From the NCBI GenBank assembly GCA_964428215.1, contig CAYRXO010000124.1:1-10926 (forward strand): a stretch of 10,926 bases of DNA. Reading direction: 5' to 3'. Made by a program: the position numbers and the translations under genes. Shown piece by piece: positions 1-6,282 of the stretch. The notes beneath the pieces are model-generated. The model was not told the origin of the DNA and did no database searches. It saw only the letters and a list, made by a program, of their open reading frames with translations. This stretch comes from Accumulibacter sp964428215 (GTDB taxonomy: Bacteria > Pseudomonadota > Gammaproteobacteria > Burkholderiales > Rhodocyclaceae). Position 1 is the first letter of the stretch; each line of letters opens with the position of its first letter.

Positions 1-565
1 ATTCATCCGTTTTGCCCAGCAGCCACTGGTCGAAACGTGAATTGGGGGTCACCAGCGTTTTTTCGAATTCGGCGATCGCCGTGGTCACCTGATCGATATC
101 GATCCTGTCCTTGGCGAATACCTGTTGGAACTCGCGACGGTAAGCCGGAATCGATTGCAGAACATCGACCGCCAATACATGCGTAAAAGCCATCTCGCCC
201 GGATTGGCAATGGGCCCGCCCGCCTGCGCCTTCAAATCCGCTGCCCGGCCGTCCCAGAATTGGGCCAGGTTGAGACTGGAATTGAGCACGGTCGGCGCGT
301 TGATCGGTCCCTGTTGCCAGCGATCACCGATGGAAGTCGGTAGATTGTCGGTGCCGCCCATCGACAGGTTGTGGCAGGAGTTGCAGGATATGAAGCCCGA
401 TTTCGACAAACGTGGGTCGAAATAAAGCTTCTTGCCCAGTTCGGCCATTCCCAGATTGATCCCCTTCGGCGGAATGATCGGGGTGATCGGTTCATTGGCG
501 GCGGCCCAGGCCAGCGGCAGGCCAACGATGACGAGCAGTGATGCAAGGACGGTGCGTTTCTTCAT
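1..565 (-). CDS. ccp: Di-haem cytochrome c peroxidase, N-terminal part (C-terminus outside window)
   Basis: The 188 visible residues match the N-terminal haem domain of bacterial di-haem cytochrome c peroxidases (CcpA/MauG superfamily), which reduce hydrogen peroxide to water in the periplasm with electrons from small c-type cytochromes. Residues 1-21 form a Sec signal peptide (Lys-Lys-Arg, a hydrophobic core, then Ala-Trp-Ala). The haem attachment motif CNSCH is at residues 61-65, preceded by the typical LGKKLYFDPRLS stretch (43-54). Further family-like blocks are GPINAPTVLNS (86-96), FWDGRAADLKAQAGGPI (103-119) and the NPGEM segment (121-125). Family members are usually about 320-350 residues, so a second haem domain should lie beyond base 1. 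The ATG is supported by AGGAG at 573-577 with a 7-base spacer. A MauG-like role with another substrate cannot be excluded. Transcription probably starts from the FNR/ANR-type promoter just upstream. Confidence 0.92.
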   Translation of the reverse strand, partial: MKKRTVLASLLVIVGLPLAWAAANEPITPIIPPKGINLGMAELGKKLYFDPRLSKSGFISCNSCHNLSMGGTDNLPTSIGDRWQQGPINAPTVLNSSLNLAQFWDGRAADLKAQAGGPIANPGEMAFTHVLAVDVLQSIPAYRREFQQVFAKDRIDIDQVTTAIAEFEKTLVTPNSRFDQWLLGKTDE

Positions 566-596
566 TGCTTACTCCTCTGTGATGGTTATCAAACAG

Positions 597-645
597 CGAC
601 TGCTAATTTACTGCCAGAAACCTCAAGATTTTTGACTTAAGTCAA
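597..645 (-). promoter_or_regulatory. FNR/ANR/DNR-type class II promoter of the peroxidase gene
   Basis: A perfect 14-bp palindrome, TTGACTTAAGTCAA, lies at 632-645. It has the half-site layout of FNR/ANR/DNR boxes (TTGAT-N4-ATCAA), with C/G in place of T/A at the fifth position of each half, a common variant. Reading the minus strand, TAAATT at 610-605 is a good -10 element. The implied start near 597 puts the palindrome centre (638.5) at about -41.5, the classical class II activator position, and leaves a leader of about 32 bases. FNR/ANR control of cytochrome c peroxidase genes is established in several proteobacteria. Its operation here is inferred from the sequence. Confidence 0.8.
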
Positions 646-768
646 ACTATTCGGCTGACGAACGCCGTGAGCCGGCAGTCAATGGATTCTTCTGGCCGAT
701 TCACCTCGACGCTGCGCTGTTTTGTTGCGCGCTGCTCCGCGCTCAGCTGCATGCTGCCCGACGATGCC

Positions 769-783
769 CTTGCGCTGCGCAAG
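769..783. repeat. Short inverted repeat just after the comEC stop
   Basis: CTTGCGC and GCGCAAG flank a single central base, 13 bases beyond the comEC stop codon. The RNA could form a small hairpin with about 5 bp in the stem. No T-run follows in the comEC direction, so it is not a canonical intrinsic terminator. It may be a weak 3'-end structure or chance in GC-rich DNA. I see nothing else recognisable between 646 and 795. Confidence 0.3.
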
Positions 784-795
784 CGCGGACAGAAT

Positions 796-3114
796 CTACC
801 GTTCGTGCCAGTAACGTCGATACGCCGAGCGATAATCCACAACCTCCAGTCCTTCGCCGAGCACGACCTGCAGCGCGCCGTCGCGATCGGTCCGCCAGGC
901 GCGACGACCGGCGTATCGTTCGACGATCTCCGGGTGCGGATGCCGGTAGCGGTTACGGTAGCCAACCGGAAAAATCACTTCTTCCGGATCGACGGCGCGG
1001 ATGAAGTCGACGGTGGACGAAGTGCGGCTGCCGTGATGCGGTACCAGCAGGACCTGACTGCGCAACGGCGTCAGCGCGTCAGCCAACAGCCGTTGTTCGT
1101 CGGGAGTTTCGATGTCGGAAGTCAGCAGCGCACTGTGGCGGCTCGTCTCGACACGCAGGACGCAACTGAGGTGGTTGCTTTTACTGACCGCTTGCAGATA
1201 ACTGGCCGCAGGCGGATGCAGGATGCTGAAACGAACGCCGTCCCATTCCCAGGACTGGCCGGCAGCACAGGCTTCGCCGGGCAATTCGGCGACCGACGAC
1301 AGGGTGCGTTCGATCGGCAGCGCTTCCCGCACCGCCGCCACGCCGCCGGAATGGTCGCTGTCGCGATGAGTGACGATCAGCGTATCGATGCGCTCGATGC
1401 CGATGGCGTGCAGATAGGGGACGATGATCCGCTGGCCGGCGTCGGACTCGGCGCTGTACAGCGGGCCGGTGTCATAAAGCAGGTTGTGCCCGGCGGTACG
1501 GATCAGCACGGCCAGCCCTTGCCCGACATCGAGCACGTCGATCCAGGCGCTGCCGCTGGTCGGGCGGGACGCCGGCAGAAACAAGCTCGGCAAGAGGAGG
1601 CAGAGGGCAAACCAGCGCGCGGGAAAGCCGCGCGGCAGCAAGAGAAAGACGACGCCGACCAGCGCCAGCAGCGTGGCCGCCAGCGGCGGGGCGGCCTGCT
1701 GCCAGAACGGCCAGTTGGCCAGCCACTCGAGAAATGCCATCAGGAAGCTCAACAGCAGATGGTCGAGATGCAGTAGCGGTGGCCAGGGCACGGCGGCGAA
1801 CAGCAAGGCCAGCGGGGTGATCAACAAACTGACCAGCGGAATGGCCAAGGCATTGGCCAGTGGCGAGACCAGCGAAAACTGCTGGAACATCAACAGCAGC
1901 AAAGGCAGGCTGCCGACGGTCACCGCCCATTGCGTCGTTCCCCAGTTGACCAGAACCGACCGCCAGCCTCGCGCCGTGCCGATGCGCGCTGATCCGGCGT
2001 AGAACAGCAGCCCGACGGTGGCAAAGGACAGCCAGAATCCGGGCGCCAGTACGGCCCAGGGGTCGATGAGCAGAACCAGCCACAAGGCGATCAGCAGGCC
2101 ACGGCTGAGCCCGAGATGGCGACCCGTCCACAAGGCCCAGGCGACGACGGTCAGCATGTAGAAAGTGCGCTGGGTGGGTACTGAAAAGCCGGAAAGCAGC
2201 GCATAGACGCCGGCTGCGCACCAGCCGGCGGCAATCGCCACTTTCTGCGCCGGCATGCGCAACATCAGACGCTCGCTGCGGCGCCACAACCAGCCGACCA
2301 GTGCGCCAAGCAGCGCGGCGAACATCGTCACGTGCAGACCGGAAATGGACATCAGGTGCGTGATGCCGGTCAGTCTGAACAAGCGCCATTGTGCCGCCGG
2401 GATGGCCTGCTGGTCACCGATGGCCAGCGCGGCGAGAATGCCGACATAAGGCGCGGCCGGCAAGGTGGTGAAGAACGATTGGCGCAGACGATCGCGCCAA
2501 CGCTCGATCAGATACGCCGGTTCAAGCAGCAGATCGTCCAGCCGTTCGGCTGTCGTGCGTGGGCGGACGTAAGCGGTGGCGCGGATGTTGCGCTCGAACA
2601 GCCAGGCTTCGTAATCGAATCCGTGCGGATTGGCGTTGCCGTGCGGGCGCTTCAGACGAACGGTAAACCGCCACCGCTCGCCGGGACGGACGTGCAGCGG
2701 CTCACTCCATTCATCATCGTGCGTGCCGCGATACCAGGAAAGGGCAATCCGGGAGGGAATGACGGCGCCGGGAGTTTCGCCGCTTTCGACATCGAATTCA
2801 AAACGTTCGCCGCGTTCAAAGGTTTGCGGCAACGTGGCGACCACGCCGACCAGCTGCACATCGACGCCTTCCCACGCGGTCGGCAAGTGATCGCGCAAAC
2901 GCAGTTCGGCGCGCAACGCCGCCCAGCTCAATCCGATGACGAAGCACGCCATGCCGGTAAACAGGCGCAGCAATCGCTGCCGGCGATTGGCGAACAGCAG
3001 AAGAAACGCTCCCGCTGCCAGCAGCGTGCCGATGATCGTCGGCAACGCCGGCAAGCCGGCGCAGGTTTGCAGCAAACCGACGCCAGCAGCAAAGGCAAGG
3101 ATTCGAAAACGCAT
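796..3114 (-). CDS. comEC: ComEC/Rec2 family DNA uptake channel protein
   Basis: This 772-residue polytopic inner-membrane protein fits ComEC/Rec2, which passes single-stranded DNA into the cytoplasm during natural transformation. The order is: N-terminal hydrophobic segments and a soluble DUF4131/OB-like region (about 1-190); the Competence domain of multiple membrane helices (about 215-500) with the family hallmark HLMSISGLHV at 253-262; then a periplasmic metallo-beta-lactamase-like domain (about 520-765) with DVLDVGQG (528-535), the metal-site-like THRDSDHSGG (582-591) and VPHHGSRTSS (691-700). Length is typical for Gram-negative ComEC (about 750-850). I chose the ATG at 3112-3114 because MRFRILAFAAGVGLLQ is a family-like beginning; an in-frame ATG at 3148-3150 would add 12 polar residues, and neither has a strong ribosome binding site. 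No other competence genes are in the window, which is usual for comEC. Confidence 0.93.
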   Translation of the reverse strand: MRFRILAFAAGVGLLQTCAGLPALPTIIGTLLAAGAFLLLFANRRQRLLRLFTGMACFVIGLSWAALRAELRLRDHLPTAWEGVDVQLVGVVATLPQTFERGERFEFDVESGETPGAVIPSRIALSWYRGTHDDEWSEPLHVRPGERWRFTVRLKRPHGNANPHGFDYEAWLFERNIRATAYVRPRTTAERLDDLLLEPAYLIERWRDRLRQSFFTTLPAAPYVGILAALAIGDQQAIPAAQWRLFRLTGITHLMSISGLHVTMFAALLGALVGWLWRRSERLMLRMPAQKVAIAAGWCAAGVYALLSGFSVPTQRTFYMLTVVAWALWTGRHLGLSRGLLIALWLVLLIDPWAVLAPGFWLSFATVGLLFYAGSARIGTARGWRSVLVNWGTTQWAVTVGSLPLLLLMFQQFSLVSPLANALAIPLVSLLITPLALLFAAVPWPPLLHLDHLLLSFLMAFLEWLANWPFWQQAAPPLAATLLALVGVVFLLLPRGFPARWFALCLLLPSLFLPASRPTSGSAWIDVLDVGQGLAVLIRTAGHNLLYDTGPLYSAESDAGQRIIVPYLHAIGIERIDTLIVTHRDSDHSGGVAAVREALPIERTLSSVAELPGEACAAGQSWEWDGVRFSILHPPAASYLQAVSKSNHLSCVLRVETSRHSALLTSDIETPDEQRLLADALTPLRSQVLLVPHHGSRTSSTVDFIRAVDPEEVIFPVGYRNRYRHPHPEIVERYAGRRAWRTDRDGALQVVLGEGLEVVDYRSAYRRYWHER

Positions 3115-3273
3115 GACACGGTCCGGACGACGAGTTTGGCAGCCGCGCATCGCGACGCTCGCTCATCCGCCCGGCCTGCTCGACATCTTGCCATGCCACA
3201 AGCCTGCCGGGGAGACGGCCATCGCTTACTAAAAGTCGCCAATTTAGTTGAATTTTCCACCGCATGTTTATGA

Positions 3274-3293
3274 AAATCGTTCGCCAACGATTT
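3274..3293. repeat. Perfect 8-bp inverted repeat with 4-base loop
   Basis: AAATCGTT and AACGATTT flank CGCC. The stem is perfect and AT-rich at its outer ends. It lies about 160 bases upstream of the comEC start, in an intergenic stretch that is AT-rich for this window. No T-tract follows on either strand, so terminator function is weakly supported. An operator or a small transcript-end hairpin are alternatives. Confidence 0.5.
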
Positions 3294-3318
3294 CCTATGA
3301 CGAAGACTGGCAATCCGC

Positions 3319-3331
3319 CCTGATGATCAGG
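3319..3331. repeat. 13-bp palindrome CCTGAT-G-ATCAGG
   Basis: Two perfect 6-bp arms meet at one central base, 26 bases from the end of the preceding inverted repeat. The geometry suits a dimeric protein-binding site better than an RNA hairpin because there is no loop. No known operator consensus is matched with confidence, and chance occurrence is possible. Confidence 0.3.
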
Positions 3332-3643
3332 TTTGCTCCGGGTTTTCAGAGTGGATCACAAATGAGCGTGCGAGAAGCGTTTGCGGAAGTCCAAGCTGCC
3401 CGCGGAGGGCCGGCCCGACGGCATAAAGCACAGGCAATGAACATCGCGGCGAACTGCGCCGTGTTGGCGGCTCCGGACCAAAGCGCCGCCAGGCGGGTGA
3501 AGATGGCGACAGCGGCAGAACGGCAGATGGCAATTCATCCGCGCGAAACGGCTTGACCGGCGCGCACCGCCATTTCCGCCGCCTGTCAAGAGCCGCAGCT
3601 TTCGCTCGCCAGCGGGTGCTTTTCTTGCAGATCGCAAACCACC

Positions 3644-4249
3644 TCACCACCGAAACCGCGCGGCGAGCAGCGCGCTCGCCTGCGCGCGATAAAAGCCGTC
3701 GGGAAAGCGCGCCAGATGGCTGCGCAATGCGGCGCAACTGGTCGGCTCGCGCCCTTCCCAGGCCAGCCGCTCGTCGCGAGACGGCCGCTGCCCGACGCCC
3801 AGCGCGCCGCACAGATCGGAGAGGCACGGCTGCAGCCAGTCGGCGGCACACAGGCGTTTCTGCACGCCGAACAAGTTGACGCCGGCCGCACTGACGACGC
3901 TGCCGTAGGTCAGCCGGCGCGGCAGGCGACGGGTCGGCCCGCTGGCCGGCGGTGGCGTGCTGCCGCTCAGCTTGGCGCGCACCGCCGCGCACAGATCGGC
4001 GAATTCCGCGTCCTGGGCGCTCCCCGACCAGCGGCTGAGGTCGACGGCCTGCATTTCGCCGAAGCCGAGCGGCGGCGCGACCGTTTCGAGCCGCACCGGC
4101 ACCAGGATGCCGCGCCGCTTGCCCTGGCCGGCCTCGTCGCGCACGAAGTCGCCGGCGGGGCCGATGCTGGCGCGCGACCAGACGACGATGACGCAGCGCG
4201 CCGCTCGGCTCTCGACGTAAAATGCCGGCTCCCGGCGGCAGATCGCCGG
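3644..4249 (-). pseudogene. Truncated TIR-domain protein gene (remnant)
   Basis: From an in-frame TAG (4250-4252) the frame runs 201 codons to a TGA. Residues 13-39 (ESRAARCVIVVWSRAS then GDFVRDE) match the second half of a bacterial TIR fold. The conserved Trp-Ser and the acidic residue of the W/F-V-x-D-E helix (Glu39), the usual catalytic Glu position of NADase TIRs, are present. GILVPVRLETVAPPLGFGEM and an AVDLSRW block follow, both typical of TIR_2-type proteins. The first roughly 50-60 TIR residues (usually beginning xxFISYS) are absent in all three frames upstream, and no ATG/GTG/TTG precedes the TIR core; the first GTG (4142-4144) lies past the WSRAS motif. Residues after about 165 (CAALRSHLARFPDGFYRAQA) resemble the repeat-like linker seen in larger TIR effectors, then the frame stops after RFRW. 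The gene thus looks broken at its start and possibly its end. TIR proteins commonly act in NAD+ depletion or immune signalling; this copy is probably inactive. Confidence 0.7.
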
Positions 4250-4415
4250 CTAACGCTGGCGGAGCGGACTTTTTGGCCCGCCGCGTGTCGAAGGGAAACC
4301 GGTGGTGTCTCTCCGGCGCCTCCCGGCACTCGCCAAGCGCCGGCGTTCAGCGAATCGCGCGGCGAATTTCTTTTCCATCCCACAACCCGTTATTTCATCC
4401 GATCAAGGAGCAGAC
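4250..4415. other. Upstream region of tpx
   Basis: This 166-base stretch separates the broken TIR frame from tpx and should contain the tpx promoter. I see no convincing -35/-10 pair and no OxyR-type site I would defend. The only clear element is the ribosome binding site AAGGAG at 4405-4410, five bases before the tpx ATG. It is also where the missing 5' part of the TIR gene should have been, and none of its three minus-strand frames resembles a TIR N-terminus. Confidence 0.45.
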
Positions 4416-4925
4416 ATGAGCAGCAGCGTGACCCTCGGTGGCAACCCGTTCAACGTCAATGGCGATTTTCCGCAGGCCGGCCAGCAGGCGCCGGCGTTCT
4501 CTCTCGTCGGCAAGGATCTGGCCGACGTGACGCTGGAAAATTTCGCCGGCCAGCGCAAGGTGTTGAACATTTTCCCGAGCATCGATACACCGACCTGTGC
4601 CACGTCGGTGCGCAAATTCAATGAGCAGGCCAGCGCGCTGGCCAATACGGTCGTGCTGTGCATTTCGGCCGATCTGCCGTTCGCGCAGAGCCGTTTTTGC
4701 GCTGCCGAGGGGTTGGCGCAGGTGGTCTGCCTGTCGACGATGCGCGGCCGTGAGTTTCTCGAGGCGTATGGCGTCGCGCTGAGCAACGGTCCGCTCGCCG
4801 GTCTGGCGGCGCGCGCGGTGGTCGTTCTCGACGCCGACAATCGCGTGCTATACAGCCAGCGGGTCGGCGAAATCAAGGACGAGCCGGATTACGCGCCGGC
4901 GCTGGCCGCGCTGGCCCAGGCCTGA
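4416..4925 (+). CDS. tpx: Thiol peroxidase (atypical 2-Cys peroxiredoxin)
   Basis: The 169-residue product is close to E. coli Tpx (168 residues) throughout. Tpx reduces hydrogen peroxide and organic, especially lipid, hydroperoxides using thioredoxin. The peroxidatic cysteine is Cys61 in SIDTPTCATSVRKFN, with Thr58 of the PxxxT/SxxC motif, and the resolving cysteine is Cys95 in AQSRFCAAEGL. Both have the same numbers as in the E. coli enzyme. The blocks KVLNIFPS, NTVVLCISADLPFAQSRF and GLAARAVVVLD are hallmarks of the family. The ATG has a strong AAGGAG five bases upstream. A third cysteine (Cys82, VVLCISAD) is also conserved in E. coli Tpx. It is transcribed alone or with the downstream regulator; the terminator at 5082-5108 probably ends most transcripts. 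Confidence 0.97.
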   Translation: MSSSVTLGGNPFNVNGDFPQAGQQAPAFSLVGKDLADVTLENFAGQRKVLNIFPSIDTPTCATSVRKFNEQASALANTVVLCISADLPFAQSRFCAAEGLAQVVCLSTMRGREFLEAYGVALSNGPLAGLAARAVVVLDADNRVLYSQRVGEIKDEPDYAPALAALAQA

Positions 4926-5051
4926 GCGCTTTTTTCGCTGTTGCTGACGGCAGGCGCTTCGCCGCGGGCACGGGTCAACTATCCTGAACGTGTCAGCCCC
5001 GTTTGCCCGTGTGACTGCCGCGGGCTTAGTCCTTTCTCCCGCCCTTTTGCC

Positions 5052-5076
5052 CGACGAAGGTCGTCGAGCGATCGAC
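5052..5076 (+). other. Two overlapping alternative hairpins ahead of the terminator
   Basis: CGACGA-AGG-TCGTCG (5052-5066) and GTCGA-GCGA-TCGAC (5063-5076) are both perfect stems and share bases 5063-5066, so an RNA can form only one at a time. They lie 5-30 bases upstream of the terminator hairpin and inside the leader of the IclR-type gene. The layout resembles switching leaders, but no known riboswitch or leader-peptide signature is recognised, and GC-rich chance pairing is possible. Confidence 0.35.
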
Positions 5077-5081
5077 GGGTC

Positions 5082-5108
5082 GCCGTGCGGCTTGCACGGC
5101 ATTTTTTT
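5082..5108 (+). terminator. Intrinsic terminator between tpx and the IclR-family gene
   Basis: A perfect 7-bp GC-rich stem (GCCGTGC/GCACGGC) with the 5-base loop GGCTT is followed by A and seven Ts. This is a textbook rho-independent terminator on the plus strand. It is 156 bases after the tpx stop and ends only 13 bases before the regulator's ATG, so it may end tpx transcripts, an unseen small RNA, or act as an attenuator of the regulator gene. Confidence 0.85.
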
Positions 5109-5121
5109 GTGAGCGAAGCGG

Positions 5122-5967
5122 ATGCCCGAGAACCATGCCAACGATCCTGCCAAACAGCGGCAGGGAATCCAGTCGATCGAAATCGGCACGCGTCTGTTGC
5201 GCGCGCTCGCCGCCAACGGCCGGCCGATGATGCTGCGCGACATCGCGCAGCAGGGCAATATGTCGGCGGCCAAGGCGCGCCGCTATCTGGTCAGCTTCAT
5301 ACGCATGGGGCTGGTCGAGCAGAACAGCGTCAGCGGCCGCTACGATCTGGGCGAATTCGCCCTCGAGCTCGGTCTGGCCAGCCTAGCCCGGCTCGATCCG
5401 GTGCGTCTGGCCGGGCCGATTCTCGACGATCTCTGCGAGCGCACCGGCGAAACGGTGGCGCTGGCCATGTGGGGCAACCACGGCGCGACCTGCGTGCGCT
5501 GGGTCGAGGCCGGCGGACCGATCACCGTCACCTTGCGCACCGGCGTCGTCCTGCCGTTGACCGCGTCGGCGAGCGGACTGGCGTTTGCCGCCTTCTATCG
5601 TTCGCCGTACCTGAAACGGATGCTCGACGCCGAAATCGAATCCGCCGCCGCCGCGCGCCAGGTCGACAAAGCGCTTCTGTTCGACGAACTGAACGCACGG
5701 CTGGCCGAGATCCGCCAGCAAGGCTTGTCACGCGCGTCGGGCAGCATGATGCCGGGGATCAACGGTTTCAGCGCGCCGGTTTTCGATCATTCCGGCCACA
5801 TGGTCGCCGCGGTCACTTCGCTCGGCATCATCGGCAAATTCGATTTCGACTGGCACAGCCCAACCGCCGAATGCACGCGCGAAGCGGCGGTAACGCTGTC
5901 GCAACGGCTCGGTTTCGGCAGTGCCGACGTCAATCAGTCCGGCAAGGCGGTGCGCGGTGCGCCGTGA
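5122..5967 (+). CDS. IclR-family transcriptional regulator
   Basis: The 281-residue protein has the IclR layout. An N-terminal winged helix-turn-helix (about 15-78) begins with IQSIEIGTRLLRAL and contains the recognition-helix region MSAAKARRYLVSFIRMGLVE and the wing RYDLGEFALELG. A C-terminal effector-binding domain (about 92-265) contains the LCERTGETVALAMW, PLTASASGLAFAAF and SAPVFDHSGHMVAAVTSLG blocks. Family members bind small organic acids or aromatics and usually control degradation or glyoxylate-type pathways. No catabolic operon adjoins it, so its target is unknown. The ATG is the only usable start before the domain, and the ribosome binding site is weak (GAGCGAAGCGG). A terminator hairpin ends 13 bases upstream, so its mRNA must start very close to the gene or arise by read-through. 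It overlaps the next gene by 11 bases. Confidence 0.92.
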   Translation: MPENHANDPAKQRQGIQSIEIGTRLLRALAANGRPMMLRDIAQQGNMSAAKARRYLVSFIRMGLVEQNSVSGRYDLGEFALELGLASLARLDPVRLAGPILDDLCERTGETVALAMWGNHGATCVRWVEAGGPITVTLRTGVVLPLTASASGLAFAAFYRSPYLKRMLDAEIESAAAARQVDKALLFDELNARLAEIRQQGLSRASGSMMPGINGFSAPVFDHSGHMVAAVTSLGIIGKFDFDWHSPTAECTREAAVTLSQRLGFGSADVNQSGKAVRGAP

Positions 5968-6217
5968 CTGCCGTCCGGGCTGTGGCGCCTGTTGCATTGC
6001 GCCGTCGATCAACACGCCCTACCCCGGCCACCCGCAGGGCAAGCCGGCCGGCGAGGCGTGCGCGCATCTCGCCGACGATTTCCGCTGTCGCTTGTGGGGG
6101 CGGCCGGAGCGGCCGTCGTTCTGTGCCGGGCTGCAGCCGGGCGCCGACATGTGCGGCAGCGACCGCCAGCAGGCTTTGCGCTGGCTGACGGCGCTGGAAC
6201 GGGCGACGCAATCCTGA
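5957..6217 (+). CDS. YkgJ-family cysteine cluster protein
   Basis: An 86-residue protein with eight cysteines (5, 9, 12, 13, 35, 44, 56, 66). The opening DCRPGCGACCIAPSI gives a C-x3-C-x2-CC cluster, followed by GKPAGEAC, RCRLWGRPERPSFC and DMCG, all typical of the short YkgJ (UPF0153-like) proteins thought to bind zinc or an iron-sulphur cluster. The reaction or partner is unknown for the family. The start is the GTG at 5957-5959, inside the end of the IclR gene (stop 5965-5967). AAGGCGG at 5944-5950, six bases upstream, supports it, and the overlap suggests translational coupling. An in-frame ATG at 5921 would add 12 residues that do not resemble the family. It is too short to have a signal peptide, so a cytoplasmic location is likely. 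Confidence 0.85.
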   Translation: MRRDCRPGCGACCIAPSINTPYPGHPQGKPAGEACAHLADDFRCRLWGRPERPSFCAGLQPGADMCGSDRQQALRWLTALERATQS

Positions 6218-6252
6218 CCGTCTTCGCGCCACAGGCCATCGGCAAATCGAAT

Positions 6253-6258
6253 TAGAAT
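6253..6258 (+). promoter_or_regulatory. Possible -10 element for uppP
   Basis: TAGAAT, five of six matches to TATAAT, lies 24 bases upstream of the uppP GTG in the 65-base gap after the cysteine cluster gene. There is no good -35 at the right distance. A 5-bp hairpin (CGCGC-TTT-GCGCG, 6260-6272) follows it. The element is only suggestive; uppP could also be read from upstream. Confidence 0.3.
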
Positions 6259-6282
6259 GCGCGCTTTGCGCGAAAGTCCGCC

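Larger units (their letters stand above)
3115..3643. other. Gap with no supported gene; likely comEC upstream region plus degenerate DNA
   Basis: The first 200 bases, next to comEC, include an AT-richer stretch (about 3225-3300) that could carry the comEC promoter, but I cannot place convincing -35/-10 boxes. The rest has no open frame with a good start and recognisable product. The longest protein-like stretch is on the minus strand from 3534 down to a TGA at 3346-3348 (62 codons after an upstream TGA). It has a hydrophobic middle (for example AAVAIFTRLAALW) and no clear start codon. The opposite strand is also open (3248-3556, ATG start, 102 codons), with no family I recognise and no ribosome binding site I trust. 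Two inverted repeats (3274-3293, 3319-3331) lie on the comEC side. The stretch may be a decayed continuation of the TIR gene's neighbourhood or a genomic repeat. Confidence 0.5.

Noticed and set aside
667..1776. Long plus-strand open frame opposite comEC
   Set aside because: It is antisense to a clearly recognised comEC, has low-complexity Gln/Arg/Gly composition and no family resemblance; typical of GC-rich shadow frames.
3716..4624. 302-codon plus-strand open frame covering the TIR remnant and running into tpx
   Set aside because: It runs in a different frame through the start of tpx and antisense to TIR motifs; its product is Arg/Ala-rich and unrecognisable.
4924..4938. AGCG-CTTTTTT-CGCT just after the tpx stop as a terminator
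   Set aside because: The T-run lies in the loop and the stem is only four pairs, so it lacks terminator geometry; the hairpin at 5082-5108 is far better.
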